DNA of 30,593 nucleotides from an uncultured Oscillospiraceae bacterium (GTDB lineage Bacteria > Bacillota_A > Clostridia > Oscillospirales > Oscillospiraceae), in contig CAAGIU010000466.1 in assembly GCA_900770015.1 (NCBI GenBank), positions 1 through 30,593 on the forward strand. Reading direction: 5' to 3'. The translations under genes and the position numbers were made by a program. Under the pieces are notes generated by a model that saw only the letters and a list, made by a program, of their open reading frames with translations, was not told the DNA's origin and did no database searches. Below, in pieces: positions 14,897 through 22,510 of this stretch (positions within the stretch are counted from its first letter, which is position 1; each line of letters starts with the position of its first letter).

Positions 14897-16880
14897 AAAG
14901 CTGCGAAGGCTGTCGCGTCTGCGGGTCCTTCTGGCGGTTCTGGCGGTGGTCCTGTTTGCCGCGGTGTGCTTTACCGGCGGAATGCTTTGCTTCATCAATT
15001 ATTCCCTGGCGGAAGGCCCCGATGGTGGACCCACCACCGAGACGACCACGGAGCCTGAGGAACCCTCGTCTTCGGAGGATACGCAGCCTTCGGAGGAGGA
15101 AGATCCCGGGCAATCGCTGGACATAGGCAAAGTTGGCGGGGAGACCGACACGGCGTTCCCTCCGGCGAAGTGCGAGCATGTCTTTGTGCAGAAGGTTGCG
15201 GACGAATATCTGAAAAGTGCAGCCAATTGCTCTTCCCCGGCTGTCTACCACGAGAGCTGCAGCGTCTGCGGCGTCACTGGTACGGGTACCTTCACAACCG
15301 GTGGGGTGAATCCTAACATCCATATCTATTCCGATGGATATCAAATGGACGAGAATAATCACTGGCATCCTGCTATCTGCGGGCACAGCGACGCGCCCGT
15401 CACCAAGACATTGCACACATGGGGCGCTTCGGACAAAGATGGAGTGCAAAGATGCGAGAAATGCCAAGCTAAAAACCCAAACACCGGAGGCGGCAACACC
15501 AACGCCGGAGAGGGCAACACCAACACCGGGGAGGGCACCAATACCGGAGAGGGCAACACCAACACCGGAGGCGGCAACACCAACACCGGAGAGGGCAACA
15601 CCAACGCCGGAGAGGGCAACACCAACACCGGAGGCGGCAACACCAACACCGGAGAGGGCAACAGCAACGCCGGAGAGGGCAACACCAACACCGGGGAGGG
15701 CACCAATACCGGAGAGGGCAACACCAACACCGGAGGCGACAACACCAAGTCGGGGGCCAAGACTCCCAAACCGAACAGACTCGCTCCCCAGAAGCATTTC
15801 GCTTTGAAACCCTCCAAGAAGCTGAACGCTGTTGACGCAACAAGTGTTTCAGTGGAGGACAATCCAGATGGGACTACGGTAGCCATTGTGTCTCAGGGGG
15901 CCACGGTGTCCTCGGAGGGTACCACCGCCGGAAAGCTGATACACCTGCTTGGCCTGGACGATGAGAACGCGGACCTGGAGGCCGGGCGGACGCTGTATCT
16001 GACGCTGTTTGTAATCTGCTTTGTGCTGTTAGCAGCCGATGTGGTTGGAATTGTCATCCTGTCCGGCAGAATCCGGCGGGGCAGACGGATCGCATCCATA
16101 TCCGCAGTGCCCAAGACCCAGTCGCTGAAGCGGGGAACCACAGGCTTTGACTTTGCCAAGGTTCACGGCCAGGGCGCCCGCAGATACCAGCAGGACAGCC
16201 ACGGCATGACCCCCGTGATGAATGGCGAGGGTGTGTTCGCCATCGTCGCCGATGGCATGGGCGGTCTGTCCGGCGGCGAGCAGGTCAGCCAGCAGATCGT
16301 GATGCAGGCGTTGAACTGCATGGCGGATATCACCTCCGGTCAGGTCAAAATCGCCCTGCCGGAAATGCTCTCCCGGGTCAACGGCGCCGTGAACAAAATG
16401 CTGGGGCCCGACGGTTTGTACAAGAGCGGCTCCACCCTGGTGGCGGTGCTGGTGGTTCGGGACCGTCTGCGCTGGATTTCCGTGGGCGACAGCCGGATTT
16501 ATCTGTACCGCGACGGATGGATGAACCAGCTGACCCAGGACCATGATCTGCTCCAGGAGTGGATGCCTGATATCCTTTCGGGCAAGCGGAGCTACGCCGA
16601 GGCGCTGGCGGACCCCGATGGGAGAAAGCTGACCAGCTTTATCGGCATGGGCGAGCTGAAGCATGTCGACAGCTGTACAAGCCCCATAAGGATCCTGCCG
16701 GGTGACCGGATTGTGCTGATGTCCGACGGCGTCTATAACTCGGTACCGGCGGAAACCATGGCGGATATTCTCAGGAAGAATCCCGATGTTCAGAGGGCTG
16801 CGGGTATGCTCCATAAGGCTGTCCGCGCGGCCGCCAACCCCCATCAGGATAACTACACCGCAGAGATCCTGGCATTCTGA
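14886..16880 (+). CDS. Receptor-like PP2C phosphatase with large outer loop
   Basis: In this 664-residue protein the first membrane helix (about 13-37) is followed by about 330 outer residues. These comprise an acidic Thr/Glu segment, a Cys/His-rich domain (C96, C115, C125, C128, C165, C190, C193 with several His) and a 7-residue repeat linker (200-287). A second helix (370-393) leads to a cytoplasmic PP2C domain (about 420-664). Metal-binding signatures are intact: RYQQDS (Asp437), ADGMGG (456-460), GDSRIYLYRDG, SDGVYNS and DNY near the end. It should dephosphorylate Ser/Thr on targets of the neighbouring kinases. The 11-base overlap with the upstream FHA gene indicates translational coupling, and the kinase-FHA gene follows after 14 bases. 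What the outer domain binds is unknown. Confidence 0.92.
   Translation: MAGKKLRRLSRLRVLLAVLAVVLFAAVCFTGGMLCFINYSLAEGPDGGPTTETTTEPEEPSSSEDTQPSEEEDPGQSLDIGKVGGETDTAFPPAKCEHVFVQKVADEYLKSAANCSSPAVYHESCSVCGVTGTGTFTTGGVNPNIHIYSDGYQMDENNHWHPAICGHSDAPVTKTLHTWGASDKDGVQRCEKCQAKNPNTGGGNTNAGEGNTNTGEGTNTGEGNTNTGGGNTNTGEGNTNAGEGNTNTGGGNTNTGEGNSNAGEGNTNTGEGTNTGEGNTNTGGDNTKSGAKTPKPNRLAPQKHFALKPSKKLNAVDATSVSVEDNPDGTTVAIVSQGATVSSEGTTAGKLIHLLGLDDENADLEAGRTLYLTLFVICFVLLAADVVGIVILSGRIRRGRRIASISAVPKTQSLKRGTTGFDFAKVHGQGARRYQQDSHGMTPVMNGEGVFAIVADGMGGLSGGEQVSQQIVMQALNCMADITSGQVKIALPEMLSRVNGAVNKMLGPDGLYKSGSTLVAVLVVRDRLRWISVGDSRIYLYRDGWMNQLTQDHDLLQEWMPDILSGKRSYAEALADPDGRKLTSFIGMGELKHVDSCTSPIRILPGDRIVLMSDGVYNSVPAETMADILRKNPDVQRAAGMLHKAVRAAANPHQDNYTAEILAF
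15483..15746 (+). repeat. 21-bp tandem repeat in the PP2C outer loop
   Basis: About thirteen units of the GEGNTNT type (21 bases, two units shortened to 18) run in frame. The units are nearly identical at the DNA level (GGAGAGGGCAACACCAACACC), so recent expansion or contraction is likely. They form a flexible Gly/Asn/Thr linker between the Cys/His domain and the second membrane helix. Confidence 0.88.
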
Positions 16881-16894
16881 CAGGGAGGTGGCAA

Positions 16895-18178
16895 ATGGCT
16901 GCGACATCAACCTGTATTCGCTGCTTTGCCGGCAGCTATGTCGGCGGTGTTTGCAATCATTGCGGCAGACCGCTGCCGGCAGCCTGTGAGATCGTGTCCA
17001 TGGCGCTTCCGGTGGGGTATGTTCTGCACGGCAGATACTATCTGGGTTATCCGCTGGGACATGGAGGCTTCGGCATTACCTATCCTGCCTATGATCTGAA
17101 AAACAACCGCCGCGTTGCCGTCAAAGAGTTTTTTCCCACCAGATATGCGGCCCGGCAGGCGGACAGAGTCACCGTTGTGCCCACCATCGGCCAGGAGTCC
17201 AATTATGCTTCGGTCCTTTCCGGCTTTCGCCGTGAGGCGAGCATCCTGCTGCGGCTGCAGGGCAACGACGGCATTGTCGAGCTGTACCATGCCTTTGAAG
17301 CCAACGGCACGGCATACTATGTGATGGAGCTCCTCGAAGGTGAGGATATGAAGCAAATGCTCACCCGCAGCGGCAGATTTACCTGGCAGGACCTGGCTCC
17401 TGTCATCCGCCCTGTGCTGCTGGGCGTGTCCAAGGTCCACGCTGCGGGCCTGATTCACCGGGATATCAGCCCGGACAACATCTACCTGACAGACGATGGC
17501 GGCGTTCGGCTCATTGACTTCGGCAGCGCCCGGGCGTATGTGGGAGCGGACCACTTTACCGTCATTCTGAAGCATGGCTTTGCCCCCTGGGAGCAGTATC
17601 TGACCCAGGGCAATCAGGGGCCGTGGACGGATGTGTATTCCCTGTGCGCCACGATTTATTATGCACTATCCGGCGTCATCCCCATGTCTGCCACGGAGCG
17701 CCGGGTGGATGACAGGCTGATCCCCCTGGACAGGCTTTGCCCGGATGTTCCGGCAAATGTGTCCCGCGCCATCGAAAGAGGCATGGCGATCTCCTGGCAG
17801 GAACGTTTCCAGACTGTCAATGAGCTGTACAATGCCCTTTTTCTGCAGCAGGACAGCGCCAGAGCGATGCGCATGATGACCTGCAGGGCGGGCGCTCTGC
17901 AGGGAAGCGCATGGCAGCTTCAGCCTGGCGCGCAGCTGCGCATGGGACGTGGCTTGGGCTGTGAGATCCGCTTTCCAAATGGCACCCCCGGCATCAGCCG
18001 CGTCCATTGCACCGTTGCGATGGATGCCCACGGACGCATCCTTGTCCGGGATGAGGGGGCGAAATACGGAACGGTTCTGGTCAGCGGCAGCCGTCAGGTG
18101 CGGCTGGTGCAGGGGCGGTGGTATGGCGCGGATGGCTGTCTGCTCTGCCTGGGCGCGGAACGGTTTCAGCTCCCCTGA
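16895..18178 (+). CDS. Soluble Ser/Thr kinase with C-terminal FHA domain
   Basis: This 427-residue protein has a zinc ribbon (C7, C10, C20, C23), a kinase domain of about 46-315 and a C-terminal FHA domain (about 335-427). The kinase shows GHGGFG (55-60), Lys77, HRDISPDN (188-195), DFG (208-210) and GFAPWEQY in the activation segment. The FHA keeps MGRG (350-353) and SRVH (368-371). It is the only kinase of the five without a membrane segment, and the only one with DFG rather than DLG. It lies directly between the two PP2C genes, which suggests it is their closest counterpart. The FHA domain could bind its own phosphosites or those of the membrane kinases, making it a possible relay. A GGGAGGT site precedes the start. 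Confidence 0.92.
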   Translation: MAATSTCIRCFAGSYVGGVCNHCGRPLPAACEIVSMALPVGYVLHGRYYLGYPLGHGGFGITYPAYDLKNNRRVAVKEFFPTRYAARQADRVTVVPTIGQESNYASVLSGFRREASILLRLQGNDGIVELYHAFEANGTAYYVMELLEGEDMKQMLTRSGRFTWQDLAPVIRPVLLGVSKVHAAGLIHRDISPDNIYLTDDGGVRLIDFGSARAYVGADHFTVILKHGFAPWEQYLTQGNQGPWTDVYSLCATIYYALSGVIPMSATERRVDDRLIPLDRLCPDVPANVSRAIERGMAISWQERFQTVNELYNALFLQQDSARAMRMMTCRAGALQGSAWQLQPGAQLRMGRGLGCEIRFPNGTPGISRVHCTVAMDAHGRILVRDEGAKYGTVLVSGSRQVRLVQGRWYGADGCLLCLGAERFQLP

Positions 18179-18243
18179 AGCGGATGCTTCGTTTATCGGA
18201 TCCATAGCTGGATTCGCGATTTATGGAAAGGCAAGGTGATACT

Positions 18244-18966
18244 ATGCAGATGGAACTGTCCGGCTACACGGCGCTGGGTGACAGAGTGGAAAACGAGGAT
18301 ACCGGCGCCTATGACAAGATGGGCGCGGATGGCTTCTTTGCAGTTGTGTGCGATGGCCTTGGCGCCCACGGCGGCGGAAAAACGGCATCCCGTACCGCTG
18401 CTGAGGCATTAAGCCGTGGAAAAGCAACGAAGGACCTGCCCACCGCGGGACAGATTACGGCATGGATGAATGATGCCAATGCCGAGATCCTTCGCAAACG
18501 TGAGGGCCCAAGCCATATGAAGACCACCGCAGTGGCCCTTTATGTCCGGGGAACAGGCGCGATCTGGGCGCATATCGGCGACTCCAGACTCTACCATTAC
18601 TATAATGGCGAGCTGGCCGACTTTACCCAGGATCACAGCGTCTGCCAGACGCTTGTTAAGGTGGGGGAGATCACCCGCCGGGATATCCCGGGACACCCGG
18701 ACCGGAGCAAGGTGCTGCGGGTAATCGGTGAAGAAAACATTCGTCCGGAGGTGCATCCGCAGATCGAACTGCAGCCCGGCTTCCACGCATTTCTGCTGTG
18801 CTCGGACGGACTGTGGGAGAGATTGCAGGAGGATGAGATCATGATCGAACTGCACAAGGCTCCCAATCCCGAGCAGTGGCTCCTCGCACTCCGGACCCGT
18901 GCTCTGATGCGGAAAAATACGGATGTGGACAACAATACCGCTGTAGCGGCGTACATCACCGTATAA
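18244..18966 (+). CDS. Soluble PP2C-type Ser/Thr phosphatase
   Basis: This 240-residue single-domain PP2C is of the same size class as Stp/PrpC. Metal-site motifs are present: ENED (16-19), CDGLGAHGGG (36-45), GDSRLYHYYNG, FTQDH, CSDGLWE and DVDNN near the C-terminus. No membrane segment is seen, so it should act in the cytoplasm and remove phosphate from the island's kinases or their targets. I chose 18244 because AAGGTGAT stands at the right distance; an ATG at 18223 has no ribosome site. Only 13 bases separate its stop from the next start, which indicates one transcript. Confidence 0.92.
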   Translation: MQMELSGYTALGDRVENEDTGAYDKMGADGFFAVVCDGLGAHGGGKTASRTAAEALSRGKATKDLPTAGQITAWMNDANAEILRKREGPSHMKTTAVALYVRGTGAIWAHIGDSRLYHYYNGELADFTQDHSVCQTLVKVGEITRRDIPGHPDRSKVLRVIGEENIRPEVHPQIELQPGFHAFLLCSDGLWERLQEDEIMIELHKAPNPEQWLLALRTRALMRKNTDVDNNTAVAAYITV

Positions 18967-18979
18967 AGGAGAGAAAACA

Positions 18980-20545
18980 ATGAAAAAACAAAGAATTTAT
19001 CTGCGCATTGCCGCACTGCTTCTGTGCGCGGTGATGGTTCTCGGTATGACCTCCGCTGCCCATGCGGCGGATACCGTAAAATTTCTGCGCGGTACCTATG
19101 AAGTTCAGGACGGCAAAGTGCTGATCTATGGCAGAGATCTGCCCTCCGGCGGCACGCTGACCGTGTCCTCTGACTCGGGCGCGCTGGACGGAGCAGAGCT
19201 CAGCAATGCCAAAACCCAGAAGCAGCCCATGACGCTGTACTGCCTGATCGATGCATCCTCCTCGCTTGCTGAAAACCAGAAGAAAATGCAGAAGGATATT
19301 CTGAAAACCATTGCCAGCAGGATGGAGGAAGGGGATACCGTTATTTTCGGTTATCTGGATGATGACCTCACCGAATCGGACCCCATGACCAGCAAGGATG
19401 CGGTGAATACCGCCGCCGATACCATCGACTATACGGTGAGCACCTGGTACACCAATCTGTATCAGGGCATTGTGACTGCGCTGGGCAATCTGTCCACTGC
19501 GGGTGACAAATCCCAGAACCGGGCTCTGCTGATTCTTGCCGACGGTGAGGACAATGGAAAGTCCAGCACCACGGAGGCGCAGATGATCCTGGCGATCCAG
19601 TCCTCCAAGTGGCCGGTGTACACCATTGCGGTGACCAATACCACGCCTCCCGGTTACACGGAATTGGAAAACGCAAAGCATCTGCAGCGCTGCTCGGAGG
19701 AGTCCCTGGGCGGCTTCAGCCTGATTCCTGCCAATGAAAATATGTCCGCGACAACCGCAGCGGAAAAGGTGCTGACCTCCATTCGGAATTCCGCAGTCAT
19801 CTCCATCGATGCCGACCAGTTTGAGACAGGCAAGGATACCTCCCTGATGATTCGCTATCAGGTGAATGGACTTCGCTATGAGGATACCATCACCATTTAT
19901 GCCGCCGATATCCCGGAAAAAGCCGGCATTCTGGAACGGATTCCGCTCTGGGGCTATATTGCCGCAGGAGCTGTGCTGCTTGTGCTGATCCTGGTGATCA
20001 TTCTGGTTTCCGCGAAGAAAAAGAAGAAGGCGGAGGAGCTGCCCTTGATCGATGCGGATGATCTGGGTACAGACAGCATCACAGGTGAAGTGACGGATGA
20101 CGCGGAAAACGGGGATGATATCCTCATGAATCCGCCGATGCAGAAGTTCGATGAAAATCCCCCGGTCATTCCCGCTATTCAGCAGCCCACCAAGCCCACC
20201 GAAATTCCGGACGCCCTGACGGAGCACTGCAAGGTCTCCATGGTTGCCCTGATGCATCCTGAGGTGCATGCGGAGTTTAATCTGCCCAAGGGAAAGGGCG
20301 TTACCGTCGGACGCACCGCAGAGTGTTCTGATATCGTGCTCAACGGAAGCGACGCCAATCTTTCCAGCCGTCATCTGGAAATGCAGTGGGACGGCAAGAC
20401 GATTTATGTCCGCGATCTGGGCAGCACCAACGGAACAGCTGTAAACTCCGTGAAATGTATTCCGCAGAATTGGATGAAGCTGGATAATGGCGATACGCTC
20501 CGGGCTGGTAACTACGAATATCGCGTAAATTGTCAGAAGCTCTGA
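18980..20545 (+). CDS. Membrane von Willebrand A protein with cytoplasmic FHA domain
   Basis: This 521-residue protein has a signal peptide (about 1-29, ending AHA), then an outer region with a VWA domain (about 84-280). The metal-dependent adhesion site is complete in outline: DASSS (91-95), a Thr near 158 and ADGED (187-191). A beta-rich segment leads to a membrane helix (about 326-345). A KKKKK stop-transfer patch, an acidic linker and a FHA domain (about 420-521) follow, with VGRT, SSRH and LGSTNGT. VWA domains bind protein ligands through a metal ion. This one faces outward while FHA reads phosphothreonine inside. The topology mirrors the protease-FHA protein. A GGAG site precedes the start, and a strong hairpin follows the gene. 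Confidence 0.92.
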   Translation: MKKQRIYLRIAALLLCAVMVLGMTSAAHAADTVKFLRGTYEVQDGKVLIYGRDLPSGGTLTVSSDSGALDGAELSNAKTQKQPMTLYCLIDASSSLAENQKKMQKDILKTIASRMEEGDTVIFGYLDDDLTESDPMTSKDAVNTAADTIDYTVSTWYTNLYQGIVTALGNLSTAGDKSQNRALLILADGEDNGKSSTTEAQMILAIQSSKWPVYTIAVTNTTPPGYTELENAKHLQRCSEESLGGFSLIPANENMSATTAAEKVLTSIRNSAVISIDADQFETGKDTSLMIRYQVNGLRYEDTITIYAADIPEKAGILERIPLWGYIAAGAVLLVLILVIILVSAKKKKKAEELPLIDADDLGTDSITGEVTDDAENGDDILMNPPMQKFDENPPVIPAIQQPTKPTEIPDALTEHCKVSMVALMHPEVHAEFNLPKGKGVTVGRTAECSDIVLNGSDANLSSRHLEMQWDGKTIYVRDLGSTNGTAVNSVKCIPQNWMKLDNGDTLRAGNYEYRVNCQKL

Positions 20546-20556
20546 GCGCAGGCAGG

Positions 20557-20604
20557 AAAAGCCGCTCTGCTTTTCACAGCGCTGAAGAGCAGAGCAGGGC
20601 TTTT
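20557..20604 (+). terminator. Partial terminator or attenuator hairpin within the operon
   Basis: AAAAGCC...GCTCTGCT pairs with AGCAGAGC...GGCTTTT across 20557-20604, giving a long GC-rich stem ending in four T residues. It resembles an intrinsic terminator with a short T-run. No promoter is evident before the next kinase gene, so it probably reduces rather than stops downstream transcription. Confidence 0.55.
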
Positions 20605-20641
20605 GAAGCTTGATTCATTTGATTTTTTAGGGGAGTTTGCA

Positions 20642-22357
20642 ATGAAAGTCAATCGCTGCAGCAAATGCATGGAAGAGATTCATGGCTACCCATGTCCGCG
20701 CTGTAAATTCGATATCGCATCATTCCAGCCAAAAAGCTATGCATTGGCGCCCAACACCATTCTTCACGGCAGGTATCTGCTGGGTGTGCCCCTCGGTCAG
20801 GGCGGCTTTGGCATCACCTATATTGCATGGGACCTGGAGGAAAAGAAGAAGGTTGCCGTCAAGGAGCTGTATCCCAGCGGCCACGCTTCCCGGTATTCCA
20901 CGGGGGGCACCGATGTCATCTGGTCCGGCGACAGGGAATCCAAGCTGCTGATGGTGGACGGCCCTGCGGTATTCCGGAAGGAAGCCGCCAAAATGCAGAA
21001 GCTGAAGGATGTCCCCCAGGTTGTCCAGGTCTGCGAAGTGTTTACGGACAATAACACGGCCTATATTGTCATGGATTTCGTGGCCGGAATTACCCTGAAG
21101 GACTATCTGATGGAAAACGGCCCTCTGAACTGGGACAAAACGCAGAAGCTGCTGGTTCCCGCAATTGAGGCCATGATTCGGGTACATAAGGCAGGACTCA
21201 TCCACCGGGATATCAGCCCGGACAATATGATGATCGAGCCCTCCGGCAAAATCCGGATCCTGGATCTGGGCGCGGCAAAGGATCTGAATACCAACTCCGG
21301 AGCCTCCTCCATGATCGTGGCAAAGGGCGGCTTCAGCCCGCTGGAACAGTATTCCCAGCGGGGAGGAAGCGGCACCTGGACCGATGTATACGCATTGGCT
21401 GCCACCATCTGCTATACCCTTTCCGGAAAGACCCTTCCCGCGTCTGTTGACCGGGTGAATGGTGACGGAGACCTGTGGGAACAGCCGGTGTACAAAAAGC
21501 TGCCGCCGTATGTGCTTGCTGCGCTGCAGAAGGCTCTGGCGGTGTCGCCGAAGGACAGAACGCAGACGATGGAGCAGTTCCTCAGCGACCTGCGTCTGTC
21601 GAAACCGGATGCGAAAAAGGCGGATGCCAAAAGGGCAGACACCACGAAACAGGAAGTTCCGAAGCCGGAGGAGAAAAAGAAGTCGGGCCGCTCCACTGCC
21701 GCAATTGTGGCGCTGGTGCTGCTTTGCTGCGTTGCCATTGTAGCCATCGGCATCCGGTTCGGTTCCGTGCTGGAGGAGAAGGCAAAAGATATGCTGGGGA
21801 ATCCGGTCACTGTGGAAAACACGCCCACAACGCGCAAACCCACATCCACCACCGCAGCATCCAAAGAGCCCACCACCAAAGCGACCACCGCGCCTACCAC
21901 CAAGGCAACTACCGCACCCACCACCAAGGCAACCACCGCACCCACCACAGCTCCGACTACGAAACCAACCACAGCACCGACTGTGCCGGGCTACCTTGGC
22001 GATGTGGAAGGAGACTGGGGAGCGGAAACAAGTGTCAACGGCACCAGGGGCAGTCCGTATATCCTGGAGAAGACCCTGAACAACTGCACGAAGATGACGC
22101 TCTATTTCCAGCTGGACAGCGCAGACGGCTGGTATCAGGGCAGATGGCGCTGCCTGTTCCGCATGAATGGCAGATGGGAGGATCTGCAGGGCTTTACGGT
22201 TCCCAACAATTGCCTCGGAGAAACCCAAGAGTTCCAGTTCACCTTTGATACACCGATCACCTTTGACGCAATTTTCATTACGTGCCCGTCCAATGACGCA
22301 TCATTGTCATGTAAAATTGGGGTGGCAGTTGGTGAAGCGTATGTAAAGGCATCCTGA
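20642..22357 (+). CDS. Membrane Ser/Thr kinase with unassigned outer domain
   Basis: This 571-residue protein has a zinc ribbon (C6, C9, C18, C21) and a kinase domain (about 45-318) with GQGGFG (52-57), Lys74, HRDISPDN (188-195), DLG (208-210) and GFSPLEQY. A Lys/Ala/Glu-rich juxtamembrane stretch precedes the helix (about 352-372). A Pro/Thr/Lys linker (about 395-449) then leads to an outer domain of about 120 residues (450-571) with several Trp and paired Cys. That domain looks beta-rich, perhaps a carbohydrate-binding or discoidin-like fold, but I do not recognise it. The start at 20642 fits the AGGGGAG site and the conserved N-terminus of its sister kinases; an ATG at 20603 would add 13 poorly supported residues. 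Confidence 0.9.
   Translation: MKVNRCSKCMEEIHGYPCPRCKFDIASFQPKSYALAPNTILHGRYLLGVPLGQGGFGITYIAWDLEEKKKVAVKELYPSGHASRYSTGGTDVIWSGDRESKLLMVDGPAVFRKEAAKMQKLKDVPQVVQVCEVFTDNNTAYIVMDFVAGITLKDYLMENGPLNWDKTQKLLVPAIEAMIRVHKAGLIHRDISPDNMMIEPSGKIRILDLGAAKDLNTNSGASSMIVAKGGFSPLEQYSQRGGSGTWTDVYALAATICYTLSGKTLPASVDRVNGDGDLWEQPVYKKLPPYVLAALQKALAVSPKDRTQTMEQFLSDLRLSKPDAKKADAKRADTTKQEVPKPEEKKKSGRSTAAIVALVLLCCVAIVAIGIRFGSVLEEKAKDMLGNPVTVENTPTTRKPTSTTAASKEPTTKATTAPTTKATTAPTTKATTAPTTAPTTKPTTAPTVPGYLGDVEGDWGAETSVNGTRGSPYILEKTLNNCTKMTLYFQLDSADGWYQGRWRCLFRMNGRWEDLQGFTVPNNCLGETQEFQFTFDTPITFDAIFITCPSNDASLSCKIGVAVGEAYVKAS
21867..21983 (+). repeat. 24-bp tandem repeat coding the PTTKATTA linker
   Basis: Units coding PTTKATTA repeat about three times and then decay into PTTAPTTK. 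They form the outer stalk of the kinase at 20642. The DNA repeats are close enough to allow slippage. Confidence 0.7.
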
Positions 22358-22367
22358 AGACAAAGCC

Positions 22368-22482
22368 GGTTCGGAAGTATACCCGTCGGGTGTATTTCCG
22401 AACCGATTCAGGAAAGGAACAAACGCAGAATAAGGGAATGATTTCCTGAACGCTGCCCTTTTTCGTGAAAAAGGCCGGCGTT
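22368..22482 (+). other. Two intercistronic hairpins before the ABC genes
   Basis: The first hairpin (arms 22368-22383 and 22389-22404, GGTTCGGAAGTATACC) has a 16-bp stem with two wobble pairs and loop CGTCG. The second (22449-22482) has an imperfect 15-bp stem around CGTG. Neither is followed by a T-run on the plus strand. They occupy most of the 153-base gap between the kinase and ABC genes. They may be mRNA processing or partial termination sites. Confidence 0.5.
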
Positions 22483-22510
22483 GAGAAAATGATTCGGGGA
22501 GAGAAGAGAA

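Noticed and set aside
14153..15746. Possible CRISPR-like or direct-repeat array
   Set aside because: The regular repeats at 15483-15746 are in-frame coding units without spacers.
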